Assembly (NCBI GenBank): GCA_947254205.1
Contig: CAMYCE010000111.1
Location: forward strand, 1 to 6,538
Source of the DNA: an uncultured Prevotellaceae bacterium
GTDB taxonomy: Bacteria > Bacteroidota > Bacteroidia > Bacteroidales > Muribaculaceae
DNA length: 6,538 nucleotides
Direction of reading: 5' to 3'
This document shows, one piece after another, positions 1-6,346 of this stretch (the first letter of the stretch is position 1; each line of letters opens with the position of its first letter). The notes under the pieces are model-generated. The model had not been told where the DNA came from and did not search any database. It was given only the letters and a program-made list of their open reading frames with translations. Position numbers and translations under genes: made by a program.

Positions 1-57
1 GTTATAATTCAGAGGCTACACAACAACTCTTAACAGGAATTTGGAATTTATTAACCA

Positions 58-85
58 TTGAAGCTAAGGAAAAACTATATCTTTG
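58..85 (+). promoter_or_regulatory. Predicted Bacteroidota promoter for the gene at 107
   Basis: A TATCTTTG box at 78-85 fits the Bacteroidota -7 consensus TAnnTTTG. A TTG at 58-60 (within ATTG) lies 17 bases upstream and could be the -33 element. This would place the transcript start near position 90 and leave a leader of roughly 15-20 bases before the ATG at 107. There is no Shine-Dalgarno sequence before that ATG, which is usual in this phylum. The call is from motif match and position only. Confidence 0.55.
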
Positions 86-106
86 CTTCAACAAGCAACT
101 TGAACT

Positions 107-1075
107 ATGAGAAAGACCATCACTGCCACCCTCGTGGCACTGCTGCTGACCACTGCCTGCCCTGCACAAGACAAGGCCGACAAGACGATTCATCTCAAAA
201 TCGATGTGCCCAAACTCAAGTTTGAGCCACTGAAACCACAAATCACTTTCACCAGCCCCAACATTGCCTCGCCCGGCATCAACAATTTCAAGTTGCCCGA
301 GCCTCTTAAGCTCGACTACAAAATCTCGGCCATGAGCGATAGTCTCAAGGCCATGCCCGAAATCAACGCCAGTTTCAAGCCCACTCCCACTGCACAACGC
401 TACGACTTTGACCTCAACCCCTATGGGCGTGACTGGAGTGCTGGTGGCGTGATCACTTCGATAGGCGAGTTGAAACTCACAGGCAGTGGCGGGCGCACAA
501 GTATGCCCGGATTGGGCAACATGGCATCGGGCACACTTGCCCTCACTGGCACTATCGACGAGAAATTGACCCTCACAGGTGGCGTGAGTGGCATGAAATA
601 TCACTTCGACCGCAGCACATGGAACGACTATGGCATGTTTGGTCGTGCCAGCTACAAGCTGAGCGATCGGTTGAGCCTCAATGCCTTTGGGCAATACTAC
701 TTCGACCAGCGCTACCATAGCATACCCTCAATGGGCTATATGCAAAGCGCCAACTTTGGAGGCACACTGGGCATCAAAGTGAGCGACAAGGTGAGCCTCG
801 ACGTGGGTGTGCAACGCTACTATGACCCCTATAGTGGCACGTGGCGCACATTGCCCGTGGTGGCTCCCACCATCAACCTCTTTGGCCAGCCCGTCTCGTT
901 TGACGTGGGTGGCTTGATCTATCAGCTTGCACGCGCCTTGCTCGACAAAAATCGTGGCAGTTCCTACAGTATGCCACAAGGTGGAGGAAGCTATGGTGCA
1001 GGTAGTGGCAGTGGTGGCGGAGCTTTCAACATGCCGGCACGAGCCATGGTGCCCAACTTCAAAGGCGTGCATTAA
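107..1075 (+). CDS. Exported beta-strand-rich protein, probable outer-membrane protein, unknown function
   Basis: This 322-residue protein is not one I recognise. Residues 1-20 form a signal peptide: MRK, a hydrophobic run TATLVALLLTTA, then a likely signal peptidase I site after CPA (20). The Cys at 18 lies in TTAC, a poor lipobox, so a lipoprotein is possible but less likely. Residues about 27-95 are rich in Pro and Lys and look extended. From about 110 to 270 there are alternating hydrophobic strands joined by tight polar turns: 141-160 (turn IDEK), 180-198 (turn LSDR) and 218-239 (turn VSDK), with aromatic girdle-like ends such as FGQYYFD and VQRYYDP. This pattern suits a small outer-membrane beta-barrel or an autotransporter-like beta domain. 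The C-terminus (291-306) is a Gly/Ser-rich linker ending in NFKGVH. It lacks the terminal Phe common in porins and shows no obvious type IX sorting domain. It has its own promoter and is separated by 203 bases from the next gene, so it is probably monocistronic. The ATG at 107 is chosen because it directly starts the signal peptide. Confidence 0.85.
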   Translation: MRKTITATLVALLLTTACPAQDKADKTIHLKIDVPKLKFEPLKPQITFTSPNIASPGINNFKLPEPLKLDYKISAMSDSLKAMPEINASFKPTPTAQRYDFDLNPYGRDWSAGGVITSIGELKLTGSGGRTSMPGLGNMASGTLALTGTIDEKLTLTGGVSGMKYHFDRSTWNDYGMFGRASYKLSDRLSLNAFGQYYFDQRYHSIPSMGYMQSANFGGTLGIKVSDKVSLDVGVQRYYDPYSGTWRTLPVVAPTINLFGQPVSFDVGGLIYQLARALLDKNRGSSYSMPQGGGSYGAGSGSGGGAFNMPARAMVPNFKGVH

Positions 1076-1116
1076 CCCTCACCATAAGACATAACATAAA
1101 GCACGGAATGGGGGGA

Positions 1117-1147
1117 AGTGAATGAGGAGTGAATGAGGGGTGAAAGG
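1117..1147 (+). repeat. 11-bp tandem direct repeat in the aminopeptidase upstream region
   Basis: AGTGAATGAGG occurs at 1117-1127 and again, immediately adjacent and identical, at 1128-1138. It is followed by a degenerate third unit, GGTGAAAGG, at 1139-1147. The unit length is about one helical turn, so copies would face the same side of the DNA. The block ends about 20 bases before the proposed -33 region of the next promoter, which is where an activator could bind. A regulatory role is inference; it could also be a chance slippage duplication. The surrounding G-rich tract (1109-1147) differs from the A/T-rich composition of the rest of the spacer. Confidence 0.6.
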
Positions 1148-1166
1148 CACGAGCTGTAACGAAAAG

Positions 1167-1198
1167 TTTAGAGGATTGGGCTTTATTTTGTATATTTG
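1167..1198 (+). promoter_or_regulatory. Predicted Bacteroidota promoter for the aminopeptidase operon
   Basis: TATATTTG at 1191-1198 is a full match to the -7 consensus TAnnTTTG. A TTTA at 1167-1170, 20 bases upstream, is a near match to the -33 element TTTG. The predicted transcript would start near 1204 and carry a 5' leader of about 75 bases before the ATG at 1279. No comparable box is seen in the three short gaps downstream, so this promoter probably serves 1279-5249. Confidence 0.6.
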
Positions 1199-1278
1199 TG
1201 AGTTCCTTACTGCTTTCTATGATGGCAAGGAGACAAGGGTTTAACCGAAATATTAACACAACACATTAATATATTATA

Positions 1279-3063
1279 ATGAGCAAAGACACCTATCCAC
1301 ACCTTGAAGCCTTGCGCGAGGTGATGCACAGCAAGAATGTTGATGCCGTGATTATTCCCGGCACCGATCCTCACCAAAGCGAATACACCAGCGACTATTG
1401 GAAATTCCGCGACTATGTGTCGGGCTTCACCGGCAGCAATGGCACTGCTGTTGTAACCCTCGACCAAGCCGGCCTGTGGACCGACTCGCGCTACTTCTTG
1501 CAAGCCGAGATGCAACTGCAAGACAGTGGCTTTGAATTGCACAAAGAAAACATTGCCGGCGAGGCCACCATTCAAGAGTGGCTGGCACAAGTGCTTAGCG
1601 AAGATGCCATTGTGGCCATCAATGGGCACTTGTTCTCGCTTGTCGAGGCCAATAGATTGGAAGACTTTTGTGGGCAAAACGGCTTTATGTTTGCCACCGA
1701 TTTCTACCCCGAAGATGCCGTGTGGCAAGACCGCCCTCAACGCCCCGGTGCCCCAGCCTTTGTGCACGATGAGCAATGGAGTGGCGAAGACGTGGAGAGC
1801 AAGATGCAACGCGTGATGGAGCAAGTAGAGGCTGCGGGTGCCGATTGCCTGCTTGCCACAGCTCTCGACGAGATTGCATGGCTCTTTAACCTGCGTGGTA
1901 GCGACGTGGAGTATAACCCTGTTGCCATTGCCTATGCCTTTATTTCAGAGCGAGAGCGTGTGCTCTTTATCGATGACAACAAAATCACCCCCGAGGTGAA
2001 AGAACATCTCAAGAAATATAGCGTGAAGACCAAGGACTACGACGACATCGAGAAATTCTTGGAGCGCGTGAGCGAGCACGCCACCATCATGCTCGACCCC
2101 AACAAGGTGAGCGATGCACTGGGGCAGGCTCTACCATGCCAAAAGACCTATATGCCCTCGCCCATCGTTGCCCTCAAGGCCATTAAAAACGAGGTGCAGA
2201 CGGCAGGTTTTCGCCATGCCATGGAGTGTGAGGGAGCCGCACTGGTGCGCACCTTCATGTGGATTGAGCAAAATGCCGGCAACGGCATCACCGAGGTCGA
2301 TGTCGACTTGCACCTGCAAGGCGAGCGCGCCAAGAGCCCACTTTATCGTGGCGACAGCTTCCACATGATAGCCGGCTACAAGGAGCACGGTGCCATTGTG
2401 CACTATGAAGCCACCCCCGATAGTGCAGCCACACTGCAACCCGAGGGGCTACTGCTCATCGACACTGGCGGTCAATATCTTGACGGCACTACCGACATGA
2501 CACGCACCATCTCGCTGGGCAACGTCAGCCAACAGGAGCGACACGACTACACGCTCGTGCTCAAAGGGCACTTGGCACTGCAACGCGCCATTTTTCCACA
2601 AGGCACCACAGGCGTGCAACTCGACATTCTTGCCCATGGGCCATTGTGGCAAGAGGGGTTGAACTATCTGCACGGCACCGGGCACGGTGTGGGCCACTTT
2701 TTGTGTTGCCATGAGGGGCCACACCAAATACGCATGAACTACATTCCTGCCACCCTTGAGTTGGGCATGATTGTGAGCAACGAGCCGGGACTCTACAAGA
2801 CCGGGCAATATGGCATACGCACCGAGAACCTCTTGCTTGTGACCCCTGCCATGACCAGCGAAGACTATGGCGACTTCTACAAGTTTGAGGTGCTCACCCT
2901 CATGCCCTATGACGCTCGCCTCATCGACTTGTCGATGCTCTCGCCCATGGAAATAGAGCAAATCAACACCTACCACAGCATGGTGCGTGAGCGACTTGCC
3001 CCCCACCTCAACAGCGAGGAGCAAGCCTGGCTCAACGACAAAACACAGGTGCTCAAAGAATAG
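1279..3063 (+). CDS. Xaa-Pro aminopeptidase (aminopeptidase P, peptidase family M24B, long three-domain form)
   Basis: This enzyme removes the N-terminal residue from peptides whose second residue is proline, finishing breakdown of proline-containing peptides. It has no signal peptide, so it is expected in the cytoplasm. At 594 residues it matches the long form related to eukaryotic XPNPEP1 rather than the roughly 440-residue E. coli PepP. It has two creatinase-like N-terminal domains (about 8-140, with GFTGSNGTAVVT and LWTDSRYFLQAE, and about 170-300), then the pita-bread catalytic domain (about 310-545) and a C-terminal extension. All five expected dinuclear metal ligands are visible: Asp395 (LIDTGGQY), Asp406 (TDMTRT), His469 (HGTGHGVGH), Glu502 (NEPGLY) and Glu516 (RTENLL). 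The proton-shuttle histidines at 375 (IVHYEA) and 478 (CCHEGP) are also present, with spacings agreeing with human XPNPEP1. It is therefore predicted to be active. The start ATG at 1279 has no Shine-Dalgarno and follows an A/T-rich leader. It is the first gene of a likely operon, with 51 bases to gpsA. The family assignment is near certain; the exact peptide substrates are not visible. Confidence 0.96.
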   Translation: MSKDTYPHLEALREVMHSKNVDAVIIPGTDPHQSEYTSDYWKFRDYVSGFTGSNGTAVVTLDQAGLWTDSRYFLQAEMQLQDSGFELHKENIAGEATIQEWLAQVLSEDAIVAINGHLFSLVEANRLEDFCGQNGFMFATDFYPEDAVWQDRPQRPGAPAFVHDEQWSGEDVESKMQRVMEQVEAAGADCLLATALDEIAWLFNLRGSDVEYNPVAIAYAFISERERVLFIDDNKITPEVKEHLKKYSVKTKDYDDIEKFLERVSEHATIMLDPNKVSDALGQALPCQKTYMPSPIVALKAIKNEVQTAGFRHAMECEGAALVRTFMWIEQNAGNGITEVDVDLHLQGERAKSPLYRGDSFHMIAGYKEHGAIVHYEATPDSAATLQPEGLLLIDTGGQYLDGTTDMTRTISLGNVSQQERHDYTLVLKGHLALQRAIFPQGTTGVQLDILAHGPLWQEGLNYLHGTGHGVGHFLCCHEGPHQIRMNYIPATLELGMIVSNEPGLYKTGQYGIRTENLLLVTPAMTSEDYGDFYKFEVLTLMPYDARLIDLSMLSPMEIEQINTYHSMVRERLAPHLNSEEQAWLNDKTQVLKE

Positions 3064-3114
3064 ACCTAACTTTAACACACAGGCAAAAGATCAAAAACAA
3101 AGAAAAACTGCAAC

Positions 3115-4113
3115 ATGTTTAGCTGCAACAAAATAGCAATTATTGGCGGTGGCTCATGGGCCACTGCCATTGCCAAAGTGGTGGTAGAACACACCCACCA
3201 CATAGGCTGGTATATGCGACGCGACGACCGCATCGCCGATTTCAAGCGCAAGGGGCACAACCCTGCCTACTTGGCTGGTGCTCACTTCAATATCGACGAA
3301 ATCAACTTTTCGAGCGACATCAATGCCATTGCCGAGGCCTATGACACGCTCATCTTCGCCACCCCGTCGCCCTACCTCAAAAATCACCTCAAGAAACTCA
3401 CCGCCAACCTCAGTGGCAAGTGCATCGTGTCGATAATCAAGGGCATTGTGCCCGACGACAACATGATATGCTCCGAGTATTTCCATCACAAGTATGGCGT
3501 GCCCCATGAGAGGCTCATCAGCGTGATAGGCCCCTCACATGCCGAGGAAGTGGCACTCGAACGCCTCACCTATCTCACCGTGGCGTGTGCCAATATCGAG
3601 GTGGCCCGCACCTTTGCCCACAAAGCACTTGCCTGCGAATACATCAACGTCAAGACCTCGCAAGACGTCAAGGGCATCGAGTATGCCTCGGTGCTTAAAA
3701 ATGTATATGCCATTGGGGCTGGCATCTGTCGCGGACTCAAGTATGGCGACAACCTGCTTGCCGTGTTCATGGCCAACGCCATTCAAGAGATGTCGCGGTT
3801 TCTCGATGCAGTGCACCCCATTGAGCGCAACATTATGCAATCGGCCTATCTGGGCGACCTGCTCGTGACCGGCTATTCCAACTTCTCGCGCAATCGCACC
3901 TTTGGAGCCATGATTGGCAAAGGCTACTCGGTGAAAAGCGCGCAAGTGGAAATGGAAATGATTGCCGAGGGCTACTATGGCACCAAGTGCATGAGCGAAA
4001 TCAACCAAGTCACCAAGGTCGACATGCCCATTCTAGATGCAGTGCACAGCATTCTCTATGAGCAAGGCAACCCCGAAGAAGAAATCAGGAAACTCTCCCA
4101 ACGTTTCCAATAA
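3115..4113 (+). CDS. gpsA: NAD(P)H-dependent glycerol-3-phosphate dehydrogenase
   Basis: GpsA reduces dihydroxyacetone phosphate to sn-glycerol-3-phosphate in the cytoplasm, supplying the backbone for membrane phospholipids. The protein has 332 residues, normal for the family. The N-terminal Rossmann domain opens with IAIIGGGSWATAIA (7-20), the nucleotide-binding loop in its Bacteroidota form (GGGSWATA where most bacteria have GxGxWGTA). Further conserved blocks are FATPSPYL (81-88), SIIKGI with Lys109, and GPSHAEEVALERLTYLT (139-155). The catalytic lysine is Lys195 in SVLKNVYAIGAG. The C-terminal helical domain carries LGDLLVTGYSNFSRNRTFG (246-264; Asp248 and the Arg259-Asn260-Arg261 substrate/cofactor segment) and AEGYYGTK (284-291). 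All expected active-site residues are present. It lies 51 bases after the aminopeptidase stop and 26 before the next gene, with no promoter seen in either gap. In several Bacteroidales I recall gpsA between lysS and pgi; neither is present here. Confidence 0.97.
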   Translation: MFSCNKIAIIGGGSWATAIAKVVVEHTHHIGWYMRRDDRIADFKRKGHNPAYLAGAHFNIDEINFSSDINAIAEAYDTLIFATPSPYLKNHLKKLTANLSGKCIVSIIKGIVPDDNMICSEYFHHKYGVPHERLISVIGPSHAEEVALERLTYLTVACANIEVARTFAHKALACEYINVKTSQDVKGIEYASVLKNVYAIGAGICRGLKYGDNLLAVFMANAIQEMSRFLDAVHPIERNIMQSAYLGDLLVTGYSNFSRNRTFGAMIGKGYSVKSAQVEMEMIAEGYYGTKCMSEINQVTKVDMPILDAVHSILYEQGNPEEEIRKLSQRFQ

Positions 4114-4139
4114 CAACAAATTCAATAACTATCAACACA

Positions 4140-4691
4140 ATGGCAATTATCAAGACAATCAAGGGCAAAGAGCGCAACAACAATCGCAAGTTCTCTCCCA
4201 CCATAGGCAAAGGTTGCTTCCTTGCCGACAATGCCGCCATCATTGGCGACGTGACCATGGGCGAGGATTGCAGCATTTGGTTTGGCGCAGTGTTGCGAGG
4301 CGATGTCAACACCATCAAATTGGGCAACCGCGTCAACATTCAAGACAACAGCACCATTCACACCCTGTTTGAAAAGAGTGTCACCCTCATTGGCAACGAT
4401 GTGAGCATTGGGCACAACGTGGTGGTTCATGGTGCCGTGATTCACGACATGGCCCTCATTGGCATGGGCAGCATCATTCTCGACAACGCCGAGATTGGCG
4501 AGGGTGCCATCATCGCTGCCGGCAGTGTGGTGCTGAGTGGCACCAAAGTGGGGCCTCACGAGCTTTGGGCAGGTTCGCCAGCCAAGTTCAAGAAAATGGT
4601 AGCCCCCGAGCAAGCCCAAGAAATCAATGTGAACATCGCCAAAAACTACCTCATGTATTCCACATGGTATAACAATGACAACGACCAATAA
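4140..4691 (+). CDS. Gamma-class carbonic anhydrase-like protein (YrdA/CamH-type left-handed beta-helix)
   Basis: The 183-residue protein is built from hexapeptide repeats (about 20-145; for example IGDVTMGEDC, LGNRVN, IGNDVSIGHN, IGMGSI, IGEGAIIAAGSVV) forming a left-handed beta-helix, followed by a C-terminal helix (about 154-175). Such proteins are trimers with a metal site at each subunit interface. The three zinc ligands of the gamma-carbonic anhydrase family are present: His74 (STIHTL), His92 (IGHN) and His97 (VVHG). Arg53 and Asp55 (LRGD) and Gln68-Asp69 (IQDN), matching the Cam Arg59, Asp61, Gln75 and Asp76 positions, are also present. The acidic loop of archaeal Cam is missing: the first two histidines are 18 residues apart instead of 36. 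This places it with the CamH/YrdA branch, where CO2-hydrating activity has often been weak or undetected. Possible roles are bicarbonate supply or an uncharacterised acyl-CoA-related function. There is no signal peptide. It starts 26 bases after gpsA and ends 15 bases before the next gene, so it is co-transcribed by inference. Confidence 0.92.
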   Translation: MAIIKTIKGKERNNNRKFSPTIGKGCFLADNAAIIGDVTMGEDCSIWFGAVLRGDVNTIKLGNRVNIQDNSTIHTLFEKSVTLIGNDVSIGHNVVVHGAVIHDMALIGMGSIILDNAEIGEGAIIAAGSVVLSGTKVGPHELWAGSPAKFKKMVAPEQAQEINVNIAKNYLMYSTWYNNDNDQ

Positions 4692-4706
4692 CCAAGTGCA
4701 CACACA

Positions 4707-5249
4707 ATGAGAAAAGCCCTATTCACCATTTGCCTCACCCTGTTGCTATCGGTGGCAATCCACGCCCAAAACGTTGCTCCCCCCATCTATGAGCAAAACG
4801 CCTACTCGCTAAGAAATGGCGACGTTTTCTACTACGACGAGCTTCTTGAGCACGCCCACTACCCAACATTTAGAATCTTGGGGCACGGCTATGCCAAAGA
4901 TCGCGACAACGTTTACTACCGTGGTGAGATATTGCATCACGTCGACCCTTATAGTTTCAGGCTCAAAGATTATGCTGACTATCCTTCGCCCGGCACCAGC
5001 TATGACCCTCAACCCAAAGACTACTACAAAACACGCAATGCCGTGTGCTATCGGGGCAAGGTGGTCGACGGAGCCAGTCCTTTCTCATTTCAAGACTTGG
5101 GCATGGGCTATGCCAAAGATGCCTTCAATGCCTATTATCGGGGCAAGAAAATTCACGATGCCAGCACAGCCACTTTCAAAGTGCTTGAACATGGCTATGC
5201 CGAAGATGCCTTCAACACCTATTATAAAGGGAAAAAAGTGAACCACTAA
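4707..5249 (+). CDS. Exported DKNYY-family repeat protein
   Basis: This 180-residue protein has a clear signal peptide, MRKALFTICLTLLLSVAIHA, with cleavage expected after Ala20 before QN. There is no lipobox Cys, so it should be a periplasmic or surface soluble protein. The mature part consists of repeats of about 29 residues with the pattern GYAKDxxNxYYRGKxIxxxxxxxF, the hallmark of the DKNYY family. The units start near 61 (GYAKDRDNVYYRG), 104 (KDYYKTRNAVCYRG, degenerate), 134 (GYAKDAFNAYYRG) and 163 (GYAEDAFNTYYKG), and a weak first unit lies at about 36-60 (NGDVFYYDELLEHAHYPTF). The last unit stops after GKKVNH, so the array ends in the middle of a repeat. The second and third units are separated by an insertion, DYADYPSPGTSYDPQP. 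The molecular role of the family is not known; tyrosine-rich repeats suggest a binding or structural scaffold, which is inference. It starts 15 bases after the carbonic-anhydrase-like gene, the tightest gap in the operon, and appears to be its last gene. Confidence 0.88.
   Translation: MRKALFTICLTLLLSVAIHAQNVAPPIYEQNAYSLRNGDVFYYDELLEHAHYPTFRILGHGYAKDRDNVYYRGEILHHVDPYSFRLKDYADYPSPGTSYDPQPKDYYKTRNAVCYRGKVVDGASPFSFQDLGMGYAKDAFNAYYRGKKIHDASTATFKVLEHGYAEDAFNTYYKGKKVNH
5106..5237 (+). repeat. Near-identical coding repeat within the DKNYY gene (87-base period)
   Basis: Bases 5106-5150 and 5193-5237 align without gaps over 45 bases with 8 mismatches by hand count. Both begin GGCTATGCC and share AAGATGCCTTCAA. 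The 87-base offset equals 29 codons, the protein repeat length. The other units of the gene are much less alike at the DNA level, which suggests that the last one arose by a more recent in-frame duplication or was homogenised by gene conversion. Confidence 0.75.
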
Positions 5250-5334
5250 AAGCCGTTGTCACCGCCCAATTGCTTTTCAATGCACCACTACCATAGCCAG
5301 AAGTGCAACTTTCTTTTGATTTTGGCTTTGAGTG

Positions 5335-5364
5335 TTGTGGTTCAACAATTTTGTAGTATCTTTG
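5335..5364 (+). promoter_or_regulatory. Predicted Bacteroidota promoter for manA
   Basis: TATCTTTG at 5357-5364 matches the -7 consensus TAnnTTTG, and a TTG at 5335-5337 (within GTTG) lies 19 bases upstream as the -33 element, the usual spacing. Transcription would begin near 5370, giving a leader of about 38 bases to the ATG at 5408. The -7 box is identical to the one at 78-85. Its presence in the 158-base gap argues that manA is transcribed separately from the operon before it, although read-through cannot be excluded because no convincing terminator is seen. Confidence 0.65.
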
Positions 5365-5407
5365 TCACTCATTAAACCTAATTGCAAAAGCAACAACTAT
5401 CGCAATC

Positions 5408-6346
5408 ATGACACAATTGCAACCATTCAAGTTCAAGCCCATTTTGCGCAAGGTGCTTTGGGGAGGCAACAAAATTGCCACCTACAAAGGGCTTGACAGC
5501 AACACGCAGCATGTGGGCGAAAGTTGGGAAATATCGGGCATCGACGGAGCCGAGACGGTTGTGGCATGTGGCGACGATGCAGGGCTCACTTTGAGCCAGC
5601 TCATCGACAAATATGGTGGCAAGCTGGTGGGCGATGAAGTGTATCGCAAGTTTGGACATCACTTCCCATTGCTCATCAAGTTCATCGATGCCGCCCACGA
5701 CCTCTCGATACAGGTGCACCCTCGTGGCAAAAAAGACGAATTGTGGTATATTGTCGACACCGAGCCGGGGGCTGCAATTCATGTGGGTTTCAACCGGCCC
5801 ATCACAGGCGACCAATATGAGGCACATGTGAAGCAGCACACCATCATGAGTGTCATCAACAAGCACACCTCGCGCGAGGGCGATGTGTTTTTCTTGCCGG
5901 CAGGGCAAATTCACAGCATTGGAGCCGGCAACCTGCTTGCCGAGATTCAGCAAGCCTCAACCGACACCTATCGCATCTACGACTACGACCGCATCGACTG
6001 CAACGGCAAGAAACGCGAACTGCACACCGAGCTGGCACGCAAAGAAATTGACTACACCGTGTATCATGGCAAAATCGACTACCACCAAGCCTCCAACGAG
6101 AGCGTGAACTTGGCACAGGGCGAGCACTTTGCCGTGAACAAGATAATTGTTGACGGCTGTTGTGAAATGCCCATGAACAACAACAAGAATTTCAAAATTT
6201 TGATGTGCATCAGGGGGCAAATCTCCCTCACCGACGACTTGGGCAACAACACGCTTGCCCACCAAGGCGAAACCCTGCTCATTCCAGCCTGCATACCTCA
6301 CATCACCATCAAGGGGCAAGCCGAATGCCTCATCACCACCACCTAA
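5408..6346 (+). CDS. manA: Mannose-6-phosphate isomerase, class I (cupin type)
   Basis: This cytoplasmic enzyme interconverts mannose-6-phosphate and fructose-6-phosphate, feeding mannose into glycolysis or supplying mannose-6-phosphate for GDP-mannose and, through it, GDP-fucose used in capsule and glycoprotein synthesis. At 312 residues it resembles the short Firmicutes/Bacteroidota form (B. subtilis ManA) rather than the roughly 390-residue E. coli enzyme. It begins with the family signature VLWGGNKIATYKG (16-28) and GESWEISG (37-44). The zinc site is visible: Gln102 and His104 (LSIQVHP), Glu111 (KKDELWYI) and His169 (FLPAGQIHSIGAG). The catalytic arginine region EIQQASTDTYRIYDYDR (179-195) is intact. 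The second cupin domain (about 235-310) is present, with FKILMCIRGQ and a LLIPACIPH segment (290-298). It is therefore predicted to be active. Translation ends with two consecutive in-frame stops (TAATAA, 6344-6349). The start at 5408 has no Shine-Dalgarno; it precedes the conserved N-terminal block at the usual distance. Confidence 0.96.
   Translation: MTQLQPFKFKPILRKVLWGGNKIATYKGLDSNTQHVGESWEISGIDGAETVVACGDDAGLTLSQLIDKYGGKLVGDEVYRKFGHHFPLLIKFIDAAHDLSIQVHPRGKKDELWYIVDTEPGAAIHVGFNRPITGDQYEAHVKQHTIMSVINKHTSREGDVFFLPAGQIHSIGAGNLLAEIQQASTDTYRIYDYDRIDCNGKKRELHTELARKEIDYTVYHGKIDYHQASNESVNLAQGEHFAVNKIIVDGCCEMPMNNNKNFKILMCIRGQISLTDDLGNNTLAHQGETLLIPACIPHITIKGQAECLITTT

Noticed and set aside
120..130. 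First gene as a lipoprotein
   Set aside because: Cys18 follows T-T-A rather than a canonical L-[AS]-[GA] lipobox, and a signal peptidase I site after CPA is at least as good. It is kept as a minor alternative.
2..718. 238-residue open frame on the minus strand opposite the first gene
   Set aside because: It lies antisense to a gene with a clear signal peptide and promoter. It is rich in Cys and His with no recognisable domain, as expected from reading this codon usage backwards. The sense strand rarely uses TTA, CTA or TCA codons, which leaves the opposite strand open.
1059..1259. 66-residue minus-strand frame in the intergenic region
   Set aside because: No recognisable domain or start context. 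It spans the predicted promoter and the direct repeat, and its composition matches reverse-read spacer DNA.
2449..3078. Long minus-strand frame across the aminopeptidase catalytic domain, with similar frames at 1207-1824, 3535-4008, 4122-4703 and 5378-5953
   Set aside because: All are antisense to genes with intact catalytic motifs, and none shows a coherent domain, promoter or start context.
5295..5327. Stem-loop AGCCAGAA/TTTTGGCT after the DKNYY gene as an intrinsic terminator
   Set aside because: The stem is 8 bp with one G-U pair and a loop of about 17 bases, and no T-run follows. It is too weak to call a terminator.
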